This document shows, in pieces, positions 9,095 to 20,073 of a stretch of 64,000 nucleotides of DNA (the first letter of the stretch is position 1; the number at the start of each line of letters is the position of its first letter). The stretch is from JACVRW01 sp963819635. Lineage in GTDB: Bacteria; Actinomycetota; Thermoleophilia; Solirubrobacterales; Thermoleophilaceae. Under the pieces are notes generated by a model. That model worked only from the letters and a program-made list of their open reading frames with translations, was not told the origin of the DNA and did no database searches. The translations under genes and the position numbers were made by a program. Where the stretch lies: positions 186,001-250,000 of the forward strand of contig CAWFWX010000012.1 in assembly GCA_963819635.1 (NCBI GenBank), given 5' to 3'.

Positions 9095-11947
9095 GCAGGC
9101 AGCGGCCGCGCTCCTCGAGCGTGAGCATGAGCTGGCGCGGCTGACCGAAGCGCTCGCGGAGGCGCGCGAGGGGAGGGGCCGGCTCGTGCTCGTCGAGGCG
9201 CCCGCGGGCCTCGGCAAGACGAGCCTGCTCGGAGCGGCGCTCGAGAGCGCGGGCGAGGCGGGGTTCACGACGCTGCGGGCGCGCGCGAGCGACCTCGAAC
9301 GCGACTTCGCGTACGGCTGCGTCCGCCAGCTGCTGGAGCCGCTGGTGGTGCGCCTGCCGCAGGCCGAGCACGACCGCGTCTTCGCCGGAGCGGCGGCGAT
9401 ATCCGCGGAGCTGTTCGCGCCCGGCGTCGCGTCGCCCGCCACCGACAACGCGTTCGCCATCCTGCACGGCCTCTACTGGGCGCTCAACAACCTCGCCGAG
9501 AATGCCCCGCTCGCCCTGTGCGTCGACGACCTGCACTGGGCGGATGCCGAGTCGCTGCGCTTCCTGAACTTCCTCGCGCCGCGCCTGGACGGGCTGGCGC
9601 TGGCGGTGCTCGCCAGCGCGCGCACGGGTGAGGGGGACACCCACGAGCTCGGCCGGCTCAGCGCCGCTCCGGAGACGTGGTTGCTCCGACCCGCGCCGCT
9701 GAGCGCGGAGGCCACGGCGACGGTGTGCGAGAGCATCCTCGGCACAGAGGTCTCGGCGGAGTTCGCGTCGGCGTGCCGCGAGGCGACGGGCGGGAACCCG
9801 TTCCTGCTCGGAGCGCTCCTCCACGAAGCCGCGCAACAGAGTTTTCCGACGGGTCCGGAGGGCGCCGCGCGTGTCCTCGAAATCGGTCCGGCGGCGGTGG
9901 CACGCGCGATCGTCCTGCGCCTGTCGAGCCGGCCGCCGTCGGCGACCACGCTGGTGCGCGCGCTGTCCGTGCTGGGCGACGGCGCCGGCCTCAGCCGAGG
10001 CGGCCGAGCTCGCCGGCCTGTCGGCGGAGGAGGCGGCCCGCGCGGCGGACATGCTCGTGGAGCTGTCGATCCTGAAGCCGGCGGACGGCCTCGAATTCGC
10101 GCACCCGATCGTCCGGGAGGCGATCTACGCCGACGTCGGGAGCCGGCACCGTGCCATCGCGCACGCACAGGCGGCGGCGCTGCTCGCCGCGAGCGGCGCG
10201 CCGGAGCAGCGCGTCGCGGCGCAGATCGTGCACGCCGAGCCGGCCGGCGACGCCGCGCGGATCGAGCTCCTGCGGCGCGTCGCCGCGGATGCGCTGGGGC
10301 GCGGCGCTCCCGCCGCCGCGGCGGCGTGGCTTCGCCGAGCCGTTGCCGAAGGCCCACCGCGGGAGCTGCAGGGCGAGCTCCTCCTCGAGCTCAGCTCCGC
10401 GGAGTTGCGCCTCGGCAAGCCGGAGGACGCCGTGGATCAGCTCACGACTGCGGCGAGGCAGCTCGAGGATCCTCAGCTGCTCGCCATGTCTGTGCGCCTG
10501 CTGGGCGGGGCGCTCACCTGGTCGGGCGACGCAGACCGGGCCGTCGAGGCGATCGGCCACGCGCTCGACGCTCTCCAGGGCAGCGACCGCGAGCAGGCGC
10601 TCCTGCTCGAAGCCGAGCGGGCCGCCTACGCCCAGCAGGGCAGCCTCGACGCGCGTGCGCTCGTCGCGGCCCAGTTGGAGCGATACGCCGACCTTCCCGG
10701 GCGAGACCCCGGGCGAGCGGCTCGTGCTGGCGAGCCTCGCGTTCGAGCGCTCCAGGGCGAGTGAGTCGTCGGACGAGGCGGCGGCGCACATCGAGCGGGC
10801 GCTGGCCGGTGGAGCGCTGCTGGCGGAGCAGAGGATGGACGTCTCCGGGACCCTCTACCTGCTCGGGCTTGGGCTGATCTCGACGGACGCGCTCGACCTC
10901 GCCGAGGAGTGCTGGGCCGGCATGCTGGTCGACGCCCAGGAGAGGGGGTCGATCCCGGCGCAGGCGTTCGTGATCATCCATCGCGGCATGGTCGCGCTGC
11001 GGCGTGGTGACGTCGCGCACGCCGAGTCCGACGCGCGAACCACGCTCGAGCTGCTCACGACCCACGAGATCCGGCTCGGCACGCGGCTCGCGCTGGCCGT
11101 ACTGATCGACGCGCTGATCGAGCGAGGGGAACTGGACGAGGCCGAGCGGACGCTTCGCTACAGCGGCTACAGGAACCCCATCCCGGCCGGTATGGCCAGC
11201 AACTCTCTGCTCGAGGCCCGTGGTCTTCTCCATCTCGCGCGCGGGCGTGCGCGCGAGGCGTTCGAGGACCTGAGCCAATTCGGGCGGCACAACGAGCTCT
11301 GGGGGCGGCGAATCCGCTCGCGTCGCGGTGGCGCTCGCGCGCGTCGCGTGCGCTGGCCGCCCTCGGTGAGGACGAGGAGGCGCGCCGCATGGCGGCGGAG
11401 GATCTCGAGCATGCCCGGACCTGGCGGGCGCCGAGCGGGATCGGGACGGCCCTGCGGGCGGTCGCCGCTCGCCGACGGTGGCAACGCGTCGGTCGAGCGC
11501 CTGCGCGAGGCGGTCGAGGTGCTCGAGCAGTCGCCGGCGCGGCTGGAGCACGCGCGCGCCCTCACGGACCTCGGCGCCGCCCTGCGACGAGGAGGCAGGC
11601 GCTCCGAGGCCCGCGAACCGCTCGAGGAGGGGCTCGACATGGCGACGCGCTGCAAGGCGCACGCGCTCGTCAGCCGCGCCCGTGCGGAGCTGCGGGCGGC
11701 TGGAGGGCGGTCGAGCGACCCGTACGGCTCCGGCGTGGAGCTGCTCACGGCCTCGGAGCAGCGCGTGGCGGAGCTGGCCGCCCAGGGCCTCAGCAACCCC
11801 GAGATCGCTCAGGCGCTGTTCGTGACGCGGAAGACGATCGAGACCCATCTCGGCAGCGTCTACCGCAAGCTCGACATCCCAGGCCGCGGGAAGCTCGTGC
11901 ACGCCCTGGCAGACGACGCCGGCTCAACGCCCGGGTTTCCGGGCTGA
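9084..11947 (+). pseudogene. Large LuxR-family ATPase regulator (LAL), frameshifted
   Basis: Reconstructed length about 950 residues: an AAA/STAND ATPase (Walker A EAPAGLGKTSLL near residue 38; Walker B LALCVDDLHWAD), a long helical/TPR middle and a C-terminal LuxR HTH (LTASEQRVAELAAQGLSNPEIA then TRKTIETHLGSVYRKL, ending at 11947). It would bind DNA and respond to an unknown ligand. The frame changes near 9995, 10705, 11310 and 11470; each break needs one base added or removed and homology continues directly. The ATPase and the HTH are each intact, so sequencing error is plausible. It overlaps the PPOX gene. It is a candidate binder of sites A-D, but nothing shows that directly. Confidence 0.75.
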
Positions 11948-12136
11948 TCTGCGGGGTCAGGGCAGCAGTCAGGGTCACTGAACTTTGGGCTCCCCGATGC
12001 GGGGACGCCGCCCGGGCCCTACCGTGGCGCGCCTATGGATGATCCCCTCCTGCTCCAGGCCGTCGCGATGGCCCTACAGGCGGACGACCGGACGCTCCTC
12101 AGCGATGAGTTTTTCGTAGCGTCGCGGTCTGTCTAC

Positions 12137-12949
<813 letters not shown>

Positions 12950-12967
12950 CGTGCAGGAGGTGTCCGG

Positions 12968-13723
12968 ATGAGCGAGGCCTGGGTACTCGGGCAGCGCGCA
13001 CTGCGCGAAGCGCTGAGGACGCCCGACGCGCTCATTCCGACGCTCTTCATCCCGCTGTTCTTCCTGGCGGTGAACGTGGGACAGGTCGCGAAGATCTTCC
13101 CCGGCGACACCACGGAGTTCCTGCACGGGCAGGGATACGGCGCGTTCCAGCTGCCGAGCTCGCTGTTGCTCGCGGCGTCCTTCGGGACGGCCGCGCTGTT
13201 TCTGGTCGAGGACATCGAGGGCGGCTACTTCGACAAGCTGCGCGCCGCGCCCGTCTCGCGTACGGCGATCGCGATGGGCCGGCTGATCGCCGAGGCGGTC
13301 AAGGGCCTTGGGATCGCGGCGGCGATAGTCGTGCTCGGGATCATCTTCGGCATCTCGATCGCCAGCGGCCCGCTCGGCTTCGTGCTGCTCGTGACACTGA
13401 CGGCGTTGTGGGCGGTCGCGTTCACCGGCTTCATGCAGCTCGTGGCGCTGAAGACGCGCAGCGCTGCCGCGACGAACTCCGCCGGGCTTATCTTCTTCCC
13501 GCTGCTCTTCCTGACCCCGAACTTCGTGCCGCGCGACCTGCTCACTCGGCCGATGGAGATCGCCGCCACGCTCAATCCCGTCACCTACGTGATGGAGGCG
13601 CTCCGCTCGATCGTCCTCGAGGACCTGGACTGGGGCACGATCCTGCCCGGCTTTGGCGTCGTCGCCGTGGTTGGCGCGCTGGCGCTGGCGCTGAACGTCC
13701 GGATGATCCGGAACTACGACTGA
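12968..13723 (+). CDS. ABC-2 type permease
   Basis: Six-helix inner-membrane permease of 251 residues (hydrophobic stretches at about 20-36, 55-78, 100-125, 135-155, 168-185, 225-243). It contains the ABC-2 signature region FFPLLFLTPNFVPRDLLTRPM and NPVTYVMEALRS. ATG 12968 is preceded by GCAGGAGGTG, a strong ribosome site. It pairs with the upstream ATPase to form a DrrAB-like exporter; the cargo cannot be told from sequence. Confidence 0.9.
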   Translation: MSEAWVLGQRALREALRTPDALIPTLFIPLFFLAVNVGQVAKIFPGDTTEFLHGQGYGAFQLPSSLLLAASFGTAALFLVEDIEGGYFDKLRAAPVSRTAIAMGRLIAEAVKGLGIAAAIVVLGIIFGISIASGPLGFVLLVTLTALWAVAFTGFMQLVALKTRSAAATNSAGLIFFPLLFLTPNFVPRDLLTRPMEIAATLNPVTYVMEALRSIVLEDLDWGTILPGFGVVAVVGALALALNVRMIRNYD

Positions 13724-13728
13724 CTCGC

Positions 13729-14085
13729 ATGCCCGACTACTTCCTCGTCGAGCGTGGCAAGGGGCCGCTGTGGGACCACTCGCGCGGCAGGCGTGACCAG
13801 CACGGCTGGGACCGGCACGCCGCATTCATGGACGCGCCGTCGAGAGGCGACGCGCGGAGGCGGACCAGACGCGGGACGGCAGCCGATCTGGACGCGCTCG
13901 TCGACGAGGGCTTCATCGTGCTCGGCGGGCCGATCGGCGAGGGCGACGAGGGCGACAATACGCTGCTCGTGATCGACGCGAACGACGAGGCCGCCGTCCG
14001 CGCCCGCCTGAGCGAGGACCCGTGGCCTCTCGAGGTCCTGACGATCGAGAGCATCCGCCCCTGGACCGTCTGGCTGCGCCCCTGA
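13729..14085 (+). CDS. YCII-related protein with a 60-bp in-frame insertion
   Basis: Cytoplasmic 118-residue protein of the YciI-like family (ferredoxin-like fold, unknown reaction): PDYFLVERGKGPLWDHSRGRR, HAAFMD, then DEGFIVLGGPIGEGDEG... and the end ESIRPWTVWLR. Relatives run FMDALVDEGF directly; here about 20 basic residues (APSRGDARRRTRRG...) intervene. At DNA level TGGACGCG occurs at 13829 and again at 13889, exactly 60 bp apart, bracketing the insert. ATG 13729 is five bases after the permease stop, so it is probably the third gene of the ABC operon. Confidence 0.75.
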   Translation: MPDYFLVERGKGPLWDHSRGRRDQHGWDRHAAFMDAPSRGDARRRTRRGTAADLDALVDEGFIVLGGPIGEGDEGDNTLLVIDANDEAAVRARLSEDPWPLEVLTIESIRPWTVWLRP

Positions 14086-14086
14086 A

Positions 14087-14103
14087 TCACCCGCGCCGGG
14101 TGA
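14087..14103. promoter_or_regulatory. Palindromic operator core, site D (two half-sites)
   Basis: TCACCC (14087-14092), five bases, GGGTGA (14098-14103). This is the central N5 palindrome of sites A-C, without recognisable outer half-sites. It starts one base after the YCII stop and lies 35 bp upstream of the GH15 start. Confidence 0.5.
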
Positions 14104-14138
14104 CGCGCGGCTACCTCGCTGCTTGCGACCGTTGGCCG

Positions 14139-15923
14139 ATGCTCATCGAGGACTATGGGCTGATCGGCGACCTGGAGTCCGCCGCGCTCGTCGGTCGGAA
14201 CGGCTCGGTGGACTGGCTGTGCCTGCCGCGCTTCGACTCCGCGTCCTGCTTCTCGGCCTTGCTCGGGGACGAGCGGCATGGCCGCTGGCTCGTGGCGCCC
14301 GCGGGTGAGGTGCGCTCGACCTCTCGCCGGTACCGGCCCGGCACGCTGATCCTGGAGACGAACTTCGAGACCGCCGAGGGCGAGGTACGCGTTATCGACT
14401 TCATGCCGCGTCGGGCTCACGGCCAGCCGCGCGTGATGCGGATCGTCGAGGGGCTGCGCGGCCGCGTTCCCATGCGGATGGACATGTCGCTCCGGCCTGA
14501 CTACGGCTCGATCAAGCCGTGGACGGAGCATGTCTCGGATGGGGTTAGGGCCACCGTGGGTCCGGACGCGTTTCGGCTCAGCACGCCGCTGCCCTTGGAC
14601 ATCCGGGATGGCTCCGTCGGCGCCGACTTCGTCGCAGTCGAGGGTGCTCGCGAGCGGCTGACGCTCTCGTGGCACCTCTCCTACGAGGAAGATCCTCCAG
14701 TCGAGGACGCCGACTCCGCGCTCGCGCGCACCGAGGCGTGGTGGCGCGAGTGGAGCGCGCGCTGCCGCTACGAGGGCGCATATCGCGACGAGGTCTTGAC
14801 CTCGCTGATCGTGCTCAAGGCGATGACGTCCGAGACGACCGGGGGACTCATCGCCGCGCCGACCACCTCGCTCCCCGAGGAGATAGGCGGGGTCCGGAAC
14901 TGGGACTACCGCTACTGCTGGCTGCGCGACTCGGTGCTCACGCTCGAGGCGCTGCTCGCCGCCGGCTACACCGAGGAGGCGCTGGCATTCCGCGACTTCC
15001 TTCTCCGGGTGGGGACCGGCGACCCGACCTCGATCCAGATCATGTACGGGATCGGCGGCGAGCGCCGCCTGACGGAGTTCGAGCTGCCGGACCTTCCCGG
15101 CTACGAGGGCTCGCAGCCGGTCCGTGTCGGGAACGCTGCGTCCGAGCAGTTTCAGCTGGACGTCTACGGCGAGGTCGCGGGCGTACTGGCCATCGGCACC
15201 GAGATGATCGGCAGGGTCGAGGCCCGGCTGTGGCCTCGCTGGCGGGCGATCGTGGAGCACGTCGAGACCGTCTGGCGCGAACCCGACGACGGCATCTGGG
15301 AGGCGCGCGGGCCGCAGCGGCATTACACCTACTCCAAGGTCATGGCCTGGGTCGTCTTCGACCGTGCCGTGCGAACCGCCGAGCGGTTCGAGCTCGAGGC
15401 GCCGCTGGAGCGCTGGAGGCAGATCCGCGACGAGATTCACCGCGAGGTCTGCGAGCGCGGATACGACGCCGAGCGCCGCACCTTCACCCAGTACTACGGC
15501 TCGAAGGAGCTCGACGCCAGCGTCCTCAACATCCCGATCGTGGGCTTTCTGCCCGGCGACGACGAGCGCGTCACGGGCACGATCGACGCCGTGTGGCGCG
15601 AGCTGGGACGCGAGGGCTTCGTCTCGCGCTACTCGACCGCCGAGACCGACGACGGCCTGTCGGGCGACGAGGGCCAGTTCCTGGCCTGCTCGTTCTGGCT
15701 GGTCAGCGCGCTCGCGCTGAACGGCCGGGCGGAGGAGGCTCGGACGCTGTTCGAGCGCCTGCTCGAGCTTACGAATGACCTCGGGCTGCTCGCCGAGGAG
15801 TACGACGTGGAGCGCAAGCGCCAGGTCGGGAACTTCCCGCAGGCGTTCAGTCACCTCGCGCTGATCATCGCGGCGCGCGACATCGCCGCCGCCGAGGCGT
15901 CGGCGGGCGTCGTGCCTGCGTGA
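14139..15923 (+). CDS. Glycoside hydrolase family 15 protein (glucoamylase/trehalase type)
   Basis: Intact 594-residue enzyme. An N-terminal beta-sandwich domain (MLIEDYGLIGDLESAALVGRNGSVDWLCLPRFDS, the hallmark opening of this group) is followed by the GH15 (alpha/alpha)6 barrel with GGVRNWDYRYCWLRDS and DVYGEV. The C-terminal EYDVERKRQVGNFPQAFSHLALI contains the catalytic-base region (GNFPQAFSH). Family members hydrolyse alpha-glucosides; several actinobacterial ones are trehalases, so trehalose is a reasonable but unproven substrate. No signal peptide, so it is cytoplasmic. ATG 14139 is fixed by the conserved N-terminus. Operator core D is 35 bp upstream. Confidence 0.88.
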   Translation: MLIEDYGLIGDLESAALVGRNGSVDWLCLPRFDSASCFSALLGDERHGRWLVAPAGEVRSTSRRYRPGTLILETNFETAEGEVRVIDFMPRRAHGQPRVMRIVEGLRGRVPMRMDMSLRPDYGSIKPWTEHVSDGVRATVGPDAFRLSTPLPLDIRDGSVGADFVAVEGARERLTLSWHLSYEEDPPVEDADSALARTEAWWREWSARCRYEGAYRDEVLTSLIVLKAMTSETTGGLIAAPTTSLPEEIGGVRNWDYRYCWLRDSVLTLEALLAAGYTEEALAFRDFLLRVGTGDPTSIQIMYGIGGERRLTEFELPDLPGYEGSQPVRVGNAASEQFQLDVYGEVAGVLAIGTEMIGRVEARLWPRWRAIVEHVETVWREPDDGIWEARGPQRHYTYSKVMAWVVFDRAVRTAERFELEAPLERWRQIRDEIHREVCERGYDAERRTFTQYYGSKELDASVLNIPIVGFLPGDDERVTGTIDAVWRELGREGFVSRYSTAETDDGLSGDEGQFLACSFWLVSALALNGRAEEARTLFERLLELTNDLGLLAEEYDVERKRQVGNFPQAFSHLALIIAARDIAAAEASAGVVPA

Positions 15924-15936
15924 AGCCGTCTTCCGC

Positions 15937-17253
15937 CTAGGGCGCGCTCCCGGCAGCGGCCTGTCCGGCCGCGGGAGTCACACGGCGTTCGTGGAGTGCC
16001 CTGGCGGTGATCCACGCCGCCACGGCGGCGAGCACCGCACCCGGGACGGTGTCGAAGCCGGGCGAGCCGACGAGCAGCGCGGCGAACAGCATCGCGGTCA
16101 GCACGAGCTGGGCGTGCGCCGCCATGCCCGCGGCCGCGCCGATCGCAATCGCGAAAGTCGGCGACATGTCGAACCACACGACCGGGAGCGTGGCCACGCC
16201 GATTCCGAGGAAGACCGCGGGGAAGATCGGCCCCCCGCGAAAGCCGGCCACGAGGCTGACGGCGTAGGCGAGCCCCTTGGCCACGATCAGTAGCAGGACC
16301 ACCCCGGTGGACGTCTCGGCCACCAGCGGAGCGATCGACGCCTGCCCCGAGAACAGGACGTACTGCGAGTCGGTGCCAAGCGCGTCCGCCAGCAGAGCGA
16401 TCGCTCCCACGAGCAGGCCGCCCCCGAGCAGCGACGCGGCGAGGCCGACGCGTCGCGCGCGCTCGGCGACGACGTCGGTCGTGAAGTGGTGGACCCCGGC
16501 GATCACGAGCGCGGTCGCGACCCCGACGACGACGGCGATGAGCAGATCGACGACGTGGGTGCCGTCGTAGAGCTCGAGGTCGGGAACCACAAGACCCGGG
16601 GTGTCGAGACCGCCCCAGTCCCCGAACCCGACGAAGATCGTGTAGCCGATCGCGGCGGCCACGAAGCCGGGCAGCAGCGCCGGAATGAGCCGGGTCCCGA
16701 GCGCCAGGGCGGACTCGATCATGAGCACGCCCCCGACGAGCGGGCCTCCGAACAGAGCGGAGATGGCCGCGAACGAGCCGGCCGTCGCGAGCATCCGGCT
16801 CTCCGTCGCGCCGAGCCTGGCGAACGAGGTGACCGCCAGCGCGATTATCGACCCGAGCGCGACAACCGGCGCCTCCGGTCCCAGCACGATTCCGAAGCCG
16901 AGTGTGCCGACGGCCGCCAGCGCGATGCCGGGCGCGTGTGAGAGCGGCTTCGGATCCGGGCTGAGGCCGTCGAGCGGCTCGTGGCCACCGTCGCCCGGAA
17001 GGAGCGTCCGGGCCGCCAGGACGATGGCCGCTCCGATCACCGGAAGGCCAAGGACCAGATACCACGGCGGCCCCGACTCGCCGAGCTCTTCGGGCAGATC
17101 CGTCCACAGCCAGTGCTGGAGCTCGTGCACCAGGCCGAGGAACACCGCGGCGACGGCGGCCGCCGGTATGCCCACGACCGCGCCGAGCAGCACCAGCCTG
17201 ACGAAGGCCGGGCCGGCGAGCTGCGAGTCGGGGGCGGCGGCGGTGTCGGTCAC
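15937..17253 (-). CDS. ClC-family chloride channel/antiporter
   Basis: Inner-membrane protein of 438 residues with the ClC repeat topology. The second signature appears as VLGPEAPVVALG (equivalent to GREGP, keeping the gating Glu) and the third as AGFRGGPIFPAVFLG. It would move Cl- or another anion, by proton exchange or as a channel. No cytoplasmic CBS domains. Start ATG 17253 fits the first helix (FVRLVLLGAVVGIPAAAVAAVF). It converges with GH15 and is followed upstream by the hydrolase-glycosyltransferase gene on the same strand, 43 bp away. Confidence 0.85.
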   Translation of the reverse strand: MTDTAAAPDSQLAGPAFVRLVLLGAVVGIPAAAVAAVFLGLVHELQHWLWTDLPEELGESGPPWYLVLGLPVIGAAIVLAARTLLPGDGGHEPLDGLSPDPKPLSHAPGIALAAVGTLGFGIVLGPEAPVVALGSIIALAVTSFARLGATESRMLATAGSFAAISALFGGPLVGGVLMIESALALGTRLIPALLPGFVAAAIGYTIFVGFGDWGGLDTPGLVVPDLELYDGTHVVDLLIAVVVGVATALVIAGVHHFTTDVVAERARRVGLAASLLGGGLLVGAIALLADALGTDSQYVLFSGQASIAPLVAETSTGVVLLLIVAKGLAYAVSLVAGFRGGPIFPAVFLGIGVATLPVVWFDMSPTFAIAIGAAAGMAAHAQLVLTAMLFAALLVGSPGFDTVPGAVLAAVAAWITARALHERRVTPAAGQAAAGSAP

Positions 17254-17295
17254 CCTTACACCGCATGTTCCCAGGCGGCTCGGCCGCCGCTTGGG

Positions 17296-19456
17296 CTACA
17301 GCAGCTCGGCGATCCGGGCCGCGGCGCGGGCCGCGCCGTCGGTCTCGACCGGCGCGTAGTCGACCTCGCGCCCGATCTCCTCCGCGATGGCGGCGGCGAT
17401 CTCGGCCGGGCCGTCGCTTCCGAAGTCCATTCGCCGGCCCGCGCCGTAGCGCTCGAGGCGGTGGCAGACGTGGAAGTTCTGCTCGAAGTGGTGGCGCAGC
17501 GGGAAGTACAGGAACGGCCGCCGGTTGGCGGTCAGCTCCATCGACGTCGTCAGCCCGCCCTGCACGATCGCCAGGTCGCACGCGGCGAAGTGCTTGTAGA
17601 GGTCGTGGACGTAGGCGCGCAGCTCGAGCCCCTCCATCCGCGGCAGCGAGGCCGGGTCGATGCGCGGGCCGGCGACGACGATCATCCGCAGGCCGGGCAC
17701 GAGCGCGCGCGCATCCGGGAGCGCCGAGATCACGCGCCGCAGGAGAGCCTCGCCGACGCCCGAGCCGCCGACGGTGACGATGCAGACCTGCTCACGCGGG
17801 CCGTATCCGAGCTCGGCGCGCAGCCGCTCGCGGTCCTCGAGCGCGCCGGGGTCGAAGCCGCTCACGTAGCCAGGGAACTCGAAGTGGCGCTCGGTCCAGT
17901 CGCGGATCGCCGGCAGGTCGGGCCCGAAGCTGTCGGGCACGACGTCGTCCGGGTTGCCCACGAACAGCGCGCGATCCCGCACGCGCGGGTAGCGCGCGAT
18001 GTGCTCGATCATCTCGGCGTTGTAGTCGGCGGTCAGGAACGCCTCGCGCTCCTCGCCGTCTGGCATCGGGAGCCAGCCCACGAAGTCCGTCAGCCAGACG
18101 TAGGCGGCCCGCTTGCGGTCCGGGTTCTCGTGCAGGTAGTAGTCGATCTCCCACCCCTCGTCGGCGATCCAGAGGTCGTAGTGCTCGTCCGAGACGAGGT
18201 CGTCGAAGAGCATGTAGTTCGCGCACAGGATCTCGTCCATGCGCCGGATCGCCTGGAAGGCGTGCAGATCGTGCTCGGCCGACTCGCTCTCGATGTGGTG
18301 GGACTCGTTCGCGAGCTCGGCGCTCGCCGGATGGATGCGCTCGCCCTCCTCCGCGAGCACCCTCGTGACCGGGTGCTGCGCGAGCCAGTCGATCTCGAGG
18401 TCCGGCACGAGGCCGCGCAGCTCCTTCGCGATCGCGACGTCGCGGCGCGCGTGCCCCAGGCCGATGGGCGAGCACACGTAGAGGGCGCGCTTGCGGCGCC
18501 CGCGCCCGCGGATCCACGTCGACGAGCTCGTGATCGCGCCGGGCTTCGGCTTCCGGGTGCGCTCAACGAAGTCGCGCAGCAGGAGATTGACCTTGACCGG
18601 GTCGCGCGCCAGCGGGATGTGCCCCGAGCCCTCGAGCGTCGCGAGCGCGCCTCCGGTGAGCTCCGCGAGCGAGGCGCCCGACGTCGTGCGGGCGGATGGC
18701 GTCGTCGCTGCCGTGGATGACAAGCACCGGGCAGCGGATCCGGTCGGTCAGCGCGCGGACCTCCTCGGCGTCCTCGAACCGCGGCGCGAGCTGGGTGGCG
18801 ACGAGCGTCTCGGCGTCCGTGTCGAGGCCCCAGCCGACCGCGTCCTCGCGCTGCTTCGTCGAATGCGGCTCGGTGAATGCCTGCGAGAAGAAGAACTCGA
18901 GGAAGTCCTCGTAGTGCTCGAGCCAGTAGTGGCGGTTCCACTTATCCCAGCCCTCGTAGCTCTCGCGCCGCTCGTCGAAGATCTGGTGTTCCCGCGCACG
19001 CGGGAGCGACGAGCCGATCGGGAGCGAGGGCGCGATGAAGGCGATCCCGTCGACGCGCTCGGGATGCGCCGCGGCGAGATGTATGGAGCGCTCTGCGCCG
19101 CGAGACAGCGACGCCACCACCGCGTGCTCCGTGGCCGTTGCGTCCATCACCGCCAGGGCGTCGGCGGCGTACTCCGGCTCGGCGTAGGCCTCGGGCTCCG
19201 GCGGGCGGTCGGACTTGCCGTTGCCGCGCCCGTCGAAGACGACCACCCGGAATCGCCGCGCCAGGTAGGGCACCTGCATCTTCCAGAAGCGCGAGTGGAT
19301 GATCGACCAGGTCGGCATGAGCAGGACCGTGGTCTCGCCCTGGCCGTAGGTCTCGTAGAAGATCCGGACCCCGTCGCGCTCCACGTAGCCGTCGTGATCG
19401 GGGTAGCGGGCGCGGGTCTGCTCGGTGGCGGTGGCCGCGCCGTGGGTGATGGTCAT
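17296..19456 (-). CDS. Fused alpha/beta-hydrolase and MurG-like glycosyltransferase (one frameshift near 18690)
   Basis: Residues 1-255 are an alpha/beta hydrolase: oxyanion/strand VVFDGRGNGKSDRPPE, nucleophile region VVASLSRGAERS, acid VLVIHGSDDAIRPHDV, and His in EGSGHIPLA. The remaining 450 residues form a GT-B glycosyltransferase: SPIGLGHARRDVAIAKEL at its start, a donor-side motif IVQGGLTTSMELTANRRPFLYFPLRHHFEQN near the end. Single actinobacterial proteins with both parts occur. The two blocks are in different frames, joined by a one-base slip near 18690 inside the hydrolase C-terminus. ATG 19456 has AAGGAGG upstream and overlaps the TetR stop as ATGA. Substrates unknown; a lipid or glycolipid role is a guess. 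Confidence 0.75.
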
Positions 19457-20034
19457 CGACCTTCCTCCTTGTCCGTGAGCCAGGCGTCGATCCACTCGAG
19501 CAGGTCGGCGTGGCCCGTCTCGATCCCGGACAGGCGCTCCAGGATGAGTCCCTCGTTGAACGTCACGACCAGGGTCACGAGCGCCTCCAGCGAGATGGGG
19601 AGCTGGTAGCGCTCGAGCGGGTCGGCGAAGGCTTCGCGCAGCACCGCGCGCCACTCGGCGCCGACCCTGGCGACCCGGTCGCGGAGCTCGGGCCGGCTCC
19701 AGGCGAGTGCCTGGAGCTCGTACCAGACGCGCTGGTAGTTGCGGTCGGCGTCCATGTAGCGCATCGCCGTGCGCCACTTCTCGATGAACGGCGCATCGCT
19801 CGAGTACATGTTGCGCTGCCGCTCGATCAGACGGTCGGTGAAGCGCTCGAGCACCCGCACGTACAGGTTCTCGATCGAGCCGAAGTAGTAGTGCACGAGG
19901 CCGTGGTTGGCCTCGGCCTCTTCGGCGAGCCGGCGCGTGGTGATCCCGGTGTGGCCCGTCTCCACGAGCAGCCGCTCGGCGGCGTCGAGGAATCTGTCCT
20001 CGGTCTCCGCCCGGGCCGCCTTCGCGAGTGCCAT
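19453..20034 (-). CDS. TetR-family transcriptional regulator
   Basis: Intact 193-residue repressor: N-terminal HTH DRFLDAAERLLVETGHTGITTRRLAEEAEANHGLVHYYFGSIENLY, then an all-helical ligand domain (about residues 60-190). It overlaps the hydrolase-glycosyltransferase start by ATGA, so the two are translated together and the regulator probably controls that operon and responds to its substrate or product. ATG 20034; an AT-richer palindrome just upstream (20043-20073) is its likely operator. It lies between that operon and copA, which ends 35 bp upstream on the same strand. Confidence 0.88.
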   Translation of the reverse strand: MALAKAARAETEDRFLDAAERLLVETGHTGITTRRLAEEAEANHGLVHYYFGSIENLYVRVLERFTDRLIERQRNMYSSDAPFIEKWRTAMRYMDADRNYQRVWYELQALAWSRPELRDRVARVGAEWRAVLREAFADPLERYQLPISLEALVTLVVTFNEGLILERLSGIETGHADLLEWIDAWLTDKEEGR

Positions 20035-20042
20035 GCGGGCAG

Positions 20043-20073
20043 TTTAGACGATTGACTAAGTCGTGTGTCTAAA
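20043..20073. promoter_or_regulatory. Candidate TetR operator/promoter palindrome
   Basis: TTTAGAC (20043-20049) is matched by GTCTAAA (20067-20073), with an inner ACGA/TCGT pair around TTGACTAAG. This is the only AT-rich palindrome in the neighbourhood and sits 8 bp upstream of the TetR ATG, as expected for autoregulation. Confidence 0.5.

Noticed and set aside
13737..15854. Minus-strand open frame of about 700 codons opposite GH15 and YCII
   Set aside because: It mirrors intact, well-conserved genes on the + strand, is Arg/Glu/Gly-rich with no recognisable domain, and is typical of long antisense frames in very GC-rich DNA.
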